This document shows positions 15,301-24,300 of a DNA stretch of 64,000 nt, in pieces; within the stretch, counting starts at the first letter, position 1; each line of letters begins with the position of its first letter. The DNA comes from Flabesymbios commensalis. Taxonomy: Eukaryota; Annelida; Polychaeta; Terebellida; Flabelligeridae. The notes beneath the pieces were generated by a model. It searched no databases, was not told where the DNA came from, and worked only from the letters and a program-made list of their open reading frames with translations. The position numbers and the translations under genes are program-made. Location: positions 21,916,437 to 21,980,436 of the forward strand of contig OZ024915.1 of NCBI GenBank assembly GCA_964017125.1, read 5' to 3'.

Positions 15301-18300
15301 ATGTAGAATTATTGACAGTAAGCTTTCATCCCCCTCATGTCAACATTATTCTACGATGTAAATCTTCATATGAATATTAACCACTGGTGTAATGAAATAT
15401 TCAATTTGAATTTTCGGTCATTTGAAGTTGTGGATCGCGGTACAAGTGACAGAAAATTTGTGTGATTTGCGAAATTTAAGTGGCAACATATATCAGTGTT
15501 TCAAGATTGAAAGCATATTTTACTTTTAACAACTGGTTATACAGGTGCCAGTAAAAATGCAGAATGTCTAACTGTACTGTAGTCAATATCTGTGTTCTAA
15601 GGGTTAGGCATGTTTTATTTTAGTTAGTTTGTGTTTAAAAGCTTACTTGGGTGATGGCAATATTGGATCTGGAATTTTCAAGACAGGCATCTAAAGATAA
15701 AATACATAAACAGATCAGGTTAGGTACAAAAATATATTGAATACACAATACATGTATATACACGCATTACTAAATAACTTTTTACAACAATGATTTACAA
15801 TATTATTTAAATGACAGGGTGGATGTAAAACAATCAAACAAACAAATGAACAAAAAAAACAGTCAATAAACCCTGAGCTGCTGAATTGTTTGTTTCTATT
15901 TCTCAATCATTTAAAGCTGAAATTGCTCACACAATTTCCAGCTTCAAATAGTGAAAATACTGTAGATCTGGTAATATTCTTGCGTTAAAATTTTGCGAAT
16001 TCCCTATTTTGAGACTTTTTACAAAGTTTAGAATTTGCAAATTTTCATTTTCCTTTAGTAGCGCTTTTATAATAATAATTTTTGCGAGATTCTTGAATTC
16101 GCGATTTTTTTCTTCTCGCTAAATTCACGGAAATTAAAACCTCGCGAATATTACCAGATCTACAGTATAACTTTTATTTATGAAAACAGACATATCGCAA
16201 ATTAAGTTATTTGATGAGCTGATCATCTATCACAAACAATTTTCAAAGGCCTAGCAAGACAAGGGTTAATAAATTTCCTCTGAGCCCCCACAGAGGCTTC
16301 TGTACATATTTCTATGAGGCTAATCATGTATGTAAATTGTTTAGTTGAATACAATCTTCACAAAAATCCACCATCCCTTACAAGCGAGAATGGTACCGAG
16401 GGGTTATAATTAAACTGATTATGTTAACCCTTAGCGCACTAAGTTATTCAATTTAAATTTCCAATCACCTGAAGTTGTGTCTCGCTACAGCGATTCACAA
16501 CTTCAAGTGACTGAAAATTTGTGTGGTTTGTGAAATTCAAGTCCCAACATATATTTATGTTTCAAGATTTAAAGCGCATTTTACTTTTAACAACTGATTA
16601 TACAGGTGCTAGTAAAACACAGAATGTCTACATTAGTCGACATTAGTGTCCTAAGGGTTAAATTGATGTTCATGTATGGTTTCTACAACTTACTGGAAAT
16701 ATGATCTTTTTGTCTGTTCCCACCACACTGAAACACACAACATAAAAACCAGTACAGTAAACGTAAGATTTGAAATTCACCTAATGTTTACCCTCTAAAG
16801 TGGTGGAAAATTTCAAATTCAAATTTTAAAGGTATGTTTGTATGTCGGCTGATAATATATAATAATACTGATAATAAGTGTTTTATATTTTTAATTTATT
16901 TGAAGATAAAATTGCAAATTATGAAAAATATCTTTATATACATGACCATCCATTTAAAATTATTTAATCGGACAGAAATCTGCATTTGTGAAACGGCTAT
17001 AAATACATTAAAGTAGTTTTTCTCAGTTTCTTTTTTTTTCAGTTGAACATTGGTCAAATATTAGAGCTTGACTTTGTCAATAATTTTCTGATTATCTAGT
17101 CTTTTGAATTTTGCACTGAGAAGGTAAGTCTTAGACTATTACTTCAGCTGCAACTTAAACACATCATTTTTAATCTTCAACTTCTTCAACATCAGACACA
17201 TATTTTTTTTTTTCAGTTATTAAACCTTTATCCATTAAGCGCGACTATAGTTGTTTTTAATTTAATCTGTTTTATTAGTCGATGAAGTCAGTTATAGGGA
17301 ATGAAATGAGTGTTGATTATAATATATTGGTTATTAACACTATAACTTTCAAATTATTTATTTTGAATTTTCACCCACCTGAAGTTGTGTCTCGTCAACA
17401 CGATCCACAACTTGATCCACAACTTAAAAAAATGTGAGGAATTTTCACCCACTTGAAGTTGTGGGGTGGCGGTCAAGAGACAAAACTTTAACCTTTAAAG
17501 CGCTAAATTTTTTTATAAAAACCTTGAGAGCAAAGGGTTATTTTTAGTTTGAAATCATCATAAATGTCTTATTTATAATGATTTCAAACTAAAAATAATC
17601 TTTCTGATTCATTTGAATACCTGTGTTATGGGTCTACAGCCAATATAAATATTTTTACTCTTACAGTGCAGGGATAGACTTTAGTTGTCAGAATCTGACG
17701 TCTACAGACGTCAGATTCTGATGCCTAAAGTCTATCCCCGCACTGTAAGAGTTGAGTGGGTAAAAATTTAAATAGGATAACTTAGGAGGTGAAGGGTTAA
17801 CCCATATTTTATAACATCTTAATTTTTATAATAGTTTACCTGTCAATTTTCAGAATGTCTGTCCATCCTTCATACAATTTCATTAAATCTGAAGGTGGTG
17901 TTTTCTTGAAAAAATCTTCATATTCCTGTGCTAGTCGTGTATTCCACAGACCATTTGGCCTTCTCATCAGTAACTATGGTACCACAACACATACAATCAT
18001 ACAGGTGATATACAATATAGCAAACACGAGATTTTAAACCAATGTAGGATTAATGTTGGGCCAGTGTTGTAGATGGTGGACCAATATTATACCATCATTG
18101 TCCAAATGTCTCATGTTGACTGGGCGGTTGTGTTAGTGCTTAACTGTCATTTTAATTCTAACATGTCTCAGTTGGCAAGATTATGTTATCTGGTTATGGA
18201 GAGTATCGAAATATTGGAGAAATATAAAAGTCAATGAAACTAATCATCTCAGCTGCCACAGACTATTATGCACCAGAACTGTAGCCTGATAATAAATATA

Positions 18301-21300
18301 GTTTATAGGTTGTACTGAATTCATCCCATTCTATAATTCAGAAAAAGTATTGATTACCTTTGGCTAAATTAATTCTAGGCAATAAATTAATTTGCAAAAT
18401 CTGGTGAATGTAGTTCTAGATGCTGATTTGAAAGAATGTGATTAACATTCGTGAGCTTTAGTATCATTACAAAACATCATTGTCTGGTCAAAGGTTGTTT
18501 TTTATTGTTTTCTTACAACTTTGTTGCTAAGGCCAAAACAAAATATATGTTTGTTTCCGATTTGTTGTCATTTTAACCAGTGGGTAGGTAGGGAATTTAT
18601 TTTATTTTATTTTTTATTTTATTTTTTGTCACTTCAACCAATCGGTAGGTAAGAATTTTATTTTATTTTATTTGGTGCCAAATTCACTTTCATGCATGTC
18701 TTATCTGTACATTACGTAACAATTTTTTGTTTTTTTTGACACTTTTCCACCCCACTCTTCTTTTCGTAACGTTTTTCAGAGTTACTTTGACTACAGTCGG
18801 TAACTCATCCCTGAACTTATTGATTTCCTAAAAAAAAAAAAAAAAAAAAAAAATTTTTTTTTTTTTTTTTTTTGGAAATCCATAAAATAAATTTGGGTCG
18901 CACATGTTTTGATAGGGTCGGTCGGAAATCGGAAACAAACAATATTTTTTTTTAGGCCTAAGCATATATCAACTGATCATCTCTTTTAAGATATTTTAGG
19001 CTCATTTTCACTTGTACTAGTAACAGACATTCATGATGATTATCAATATTAGGGAAGTAATAACTACTCTTATTGCACTTCAAATATTAACCCTTAAAGC
19101 GCTGGATTAATTTGTATAAACATAGAGATCAAAGGGTTTATTTCAATTTGATATCATCATAAATGTCTTAGTTAGCTCTTTCTGATTTATTTCAATACAT
19201 ATGTTATGGGTCTACAGCCATTAGAAATATTTTTACTCTTACAGTGTGGGGATCGACTTTAGTCGTCAGAATCTGACGTCTACAGATGTCAGAAGTCGAT
19301 CCCTGTGCTGAAAGGTTTAAAGAGCAGGACAGGGGTTACAGGATTAAATAAAACCAGCTAATTTTCTTTCGCCTGGAGATTGGCATTTGTGGCAGCAATT
19401 TATCTCTAGATGTGATTGAAAATGAAAATAAATGCATGGCTGTTACAAGGGTAGAAGATTGTTCTACTGAACCCTCAAAGCGATGAACTTTTTTTTTCAA
19501 ACTATGGAGGCCAAAGGGTTTTTTCCATGTTGAAATCATAAAAAAGATTGTAATTACCCCTTTGCGCATTATTTGAATACCTATGTTTTGGGTCTACGGC
19601 CATTATAAATATTTTAATACTTTCAGTCCGAGGTCTGTCTGCATACGGCAAAATCTGGCATCTGCAGATGTCAGATTTTGATGTATCTTATAAAGAGAGT
19701 CCCTTAACCCTTTCACCACTGAAGCCCGGTCTTAAGTGCTGAATGCCATAGCATTCAGCACTTAAAAACGGGCTCCAGTGGTGAAAGGGTTAAAGAGGGT
19801 TACCTTAAAAATAGCTTTGGTGGTGAAATGGTTAAGGTGAACTATTAAATTGAATCTTACTTCTTCAATTTCTTTCTTCAGTATGCTATCTGATCTACGA
19901 TTGGTGGATGAACCTGTGTGATAAAAGGCCCAAGTTATACCAATATTTTGCTGTTTTATAAAAAACAGCTATTATAAAGCAACAACTGTCTACTTGATAA
20001 AACAGAAGTTATACAGTGCTTATAAATGAGCAGCTAGAAATTAATACACATATATGAACAATCACTATCACAAAAATTTTAAGAATGTTTTAAATGTATG
20101 ATTGATCAGTCATTAAGATTACTTTCTCTTAATTTATTATCATCACCTACCTTGCTATAAAACTAAAAAATTTAACAAAAGCATATTTCAAAAACTCAAA
20201 TAAATTGAGCATCATTGCCTTACCTGTATTTGAAGTATCTTCATGTGAATCAGTTTGCCCTGTGACATAAGAAAATTTGAATTTGAAAAAAACGGATTAT
20301 TTCGTTTATGGCTCAAATACTAGATTTGTATGACAGTTTTTCATAATATTAAAAGACAGCAACAATAAAGTAGTTCCAAATCAAAGTCAGACAGTTTTTG
20401 AATTCTTAACATAAAAATCTCATCAATCACATAATTACAATGACATATGTATGCTATTAACCCTTACAACGCTGATTTTTTTTTTTTAAACTTAGAGACT
20501 AAAGGGTTTTTTCAATTCGAAATCGTGATAAATGACTTAGTTAGCTCTTTCGGCTTCATTTGAATACCTATGTTATGGGTCTGCGGCCATTATACATATT
20601 TTTGTTCTTACAGTGCGGGGATCGACTTCTACAGACGTCAGATTCTGAGGTCTAAAGTCGATGCTCGCCCTGTAAGGGTTAAAGCTTAACTTGACAAATT
20701 ACTCCTTTTGTATTGAAGTTATTATCTTAATGTTACTAAGAATGAAAATAAGCGTGATCTTCACTACAAATCATTTAACATGAAAAATATGAAAAAAAAA
20801 AATTAGGAATCCCGCAGACAAAGGTATAATCTAGATTAAAAGATACATTGATCATGGTCTGATTCCATGCTGGTTCACTCATGGGCCCCTTGTCTAATAT
20901 TTAAGCGCTAAATAAATATAATAAATACAATTTAAATTTTCACCTGTTTAAAGTTGTGTCTTGCTACTCTGGGTGAAAAATTACTCTTATTTGTTCAATT
21001 TGAGACCATCTTGGACATCTTGTTTCCTAAAGACTCCTTTCATTCTAAATAGCAATGATTTTATAGACTAGCAAAACAGATTAGCCCTTTCAAGCCTGAA
21101 TTTACCTTTGTCATCTTCATCCACTACAAGCCGCTAGTGGATGAAGATGATTTGAAGTGGGTGAGAAATTAAAGAAAACTGCCATGTATAGGTAAACCAG
21201 TTTTATGGGAATATTCATTCTAAAACCCTTTGTTGTAGGAAAATTAGGTCTGTTTTCAGGGATGTAAAATGATGCTTTAATGTGGAGAGCCTAACCCTTT

Positions 21301-24300
21301 CACCACTAAAGCCCGTTTTTATGAGCTGAATGCCATAGCATTCAGCTCATAAAAACGGGCTTCAGTGGTGAAAGGGTTAAAGGATTAAAAACGACTATAG
21401 AGTTGTAAGGGTTAACAGAGGTTTATAACATCTTGTTAGTTAGAAAGATTATTATATTTTTTAAAGACTATGGTTGCTGGAAAATTGAATTTATTTCTTC
21501 TTTCATACAACAGATAGCTTGCTACATACCACACCCTTATCAAACATGACTAAACATACTAATAACTTTTTTTCTCTTACTGAAAATGAAAGAAACAAAT
21601 GTATAAATAAAAGCAACAATCTTCCTTAATTGCCCTCAATGAAGAACATTTTCTCTGTTAATGATATTACAAAACGAGCTACAAACTTCACTCATAAACA
21701 TATGGAAGAGCATATATTGAGAATGTGTCTTGTCATATTACCATCCAGAAGAAGCTTTTCACAAGCTGTCTTGGCCACAGCAGCTTCTGCTTCACGCTTA
21801 GATCGAAAAATACCTATATTAAAATAAAACATAAATGTTACATTAAAATAAACCAACTGATGGCATCCTATCAAACACCTTATTAAATTGCAGGCTAAAT
21901 TTAAAAAAACAGGGACTATAGTATATTCACAGAACTCTCAGGTACAGATTTTAAATAAACTGAAAACATGTGCGGGTATTTATCAAATTTGAACCAAAAA
22001 TCAACATTACCCCCCCCCCCTCTAATGTAAGACAGAGTGGCAGGTAAAGGGTTCATCAGTTTCGACAATTAACCCTTACAAAACTGAATTATTTTTTTAT
22101 AAACCATAGAGACCAAAGGTTTTTTTTAAATTCATTCATCATAAATGTCTTTCCGCTTCATTTGAATACTTATGTCTTGGGTCTACTGCCATTAGAAATA
22201 TTTAAATTCTTTCAGTGCGGGGACCGTCTTTATAAATCAGAATCTGACGTCTACAGACATCAGAATCTGACGTATAAAGACAGTCCCCGCACTGAAAGGG
22301 TTAAGGTCTAGCATTGCGTCTTTCAGACAAATTAAAAGAGACATTGTAACAAATATATAACAATTGCTTGAAAACTGAACATCATTAAATAGACCAGTAC
22401 ATTCACGTCTTACAATACAGCTGAAACAATATAGAAACAGACCAATATGCTGAACATCATTACAGGGGTTTTCGTTGGCAGGATGAATTACCTAAACTTC
22501 CATATATTTTGTCTTCTATTGTAACAGAGCTAACAAAGCCTGCCGTTGCCCAGCTGCCTGTCTGCACTGTATCAAATTCCAGCTTTGGTAGATGGTTTCT
22601 AGATAGGTACTGTCCCAATAACATTCTGTAATCCTTTGTGACTAGAACCAAATGTGATAAGATTTAAATAAAACAAGAAAGTAATAGCTTATTAAATTCA
22701 CATCAAGACCTGAGTAATAAAATGCCAGTTTTAAACACATTTTGAACTAAATAATTTTAATTACTAAACACAGGCATTCAGAGGCTTGGCAAACTATCAG
22801 GCCTCAAAATGGCTTATTTACATGATTTAGGCACTCAGGCGTGCTGAATAACAAAGTACTATAGCGACCAAGATGATAACGATAGTTTAAAAAGTAACCT
22901 GCCAAAAGTTCCTATATTCTCATTAATAAATGATTTGGAGTAGGGGACAGACTATTAAACACTATTTATCAGGTCAAATATGTTGATACCCTTTATTTGC
23001 TGAATTTGAAGCACTTCATACATACTAATCCGTACTACTATTACAATATTCACCTGCTGGTCTAAGATAAGACGGGCGGCTTGATTTGTCTGGTGGTGTA
23101 TTCTTTGGATCTACAGGCTTGTAATTGGCAATTCTAGAATCAACAGGGGATGTTTTTGCAGGCTCTGGTTCTGCAGGACGATAATTTGAAATTCTAGAAT
23201 CAACAGATTTTTTAGTGTGTGACGGCTCTGCAGGAATATCATGATGATTGGTGGAATGTACAGGAGATTTCCTTATGTGTGATCTCTGCGCCGAGCTGTC
23301 ATTAGAAAATGTTGTATCCACAGGAGATTTTCTGGCGTGTGATTGCTCGGCATGATAATCTTGAGAAAACCTTGACTCAACAGGAGATCTCCTGGTGCGT
23401 GACTCCTTTGGCACATCATTAGAATATCTAGAATCCACAGGTGATCGCCTATTGTGGGATGCTGCGTAAAATTCGTGATGATTTCTCGAATGCAGCGGAA
23501 AGTTCCTACCGTGTGAGGAGTCTGCAGGTCTCCGGGATTCAGCATGATAATTATTTGAAATTCTAAAGTCCACGGGAGATCTTCTAAGTGCTGGGTCAAC
23601 GGGTGAATATCGTTCAGGCTCAGGCCTATCCCTGGGCCTCACAACAAAATTCCACTCAGCCCTCGTATCATGAGAAAAACCAGTTCGGTTGTGATTCCTA
23701 TTGATGTGTGGAACGTTCTGTAACAGAATTTGTCAAAATCATTATTTTTTGAAAATGAATAAATATCCGATAATTTGAAGTGGCCTCTGTGTGTCAAATA
23801 ACACCGGGAATGCCTATATTATGTTCATCCTTATTTCCAGGAGGAAAATCCATTGGAAAAACTTACATTATTGTAGTACGATCTAGCAGGAGGTCTCCAC
23901 GGAGAAAAACGAGGTGGTCTTTGAGGGCCAGCATGCCGCAAGTGTTTACTCCAGGCTGGTCTATGTGGATTCGGTTTCAACTGTAAATAAACCAATTCAA
24001 ACGAAGTTAAACATACACCATGCAGATAAAAAAAAAAAAAAATAGGCTGCAGATAAATAGGCCCATGTATAAAGTCGCAAACACCTTATAGTGACCAGTT
24101 ATGATTACCAATTTTCCTTCATTTGAAATTATGTGATCTTCTCACAGTAAGTCTGTATATATATTTTCAGATTTGTCAAAATGGATGGCAATATGAAATG
24201 CTGATAAAATGGTAATATGTTTATAGGTCTAAAAATGATAGATAATAGCTTCAGATTTCTCTTGTAATATTTGTATGGGTATGCATATATTCATTGCAAA

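Noticed and set aside
23273-23599. Second minus-strand frame across the repeat linker
   Set aside because: Alternative frame of exon 5; the other frame joins in phase to exons 4 and 6.
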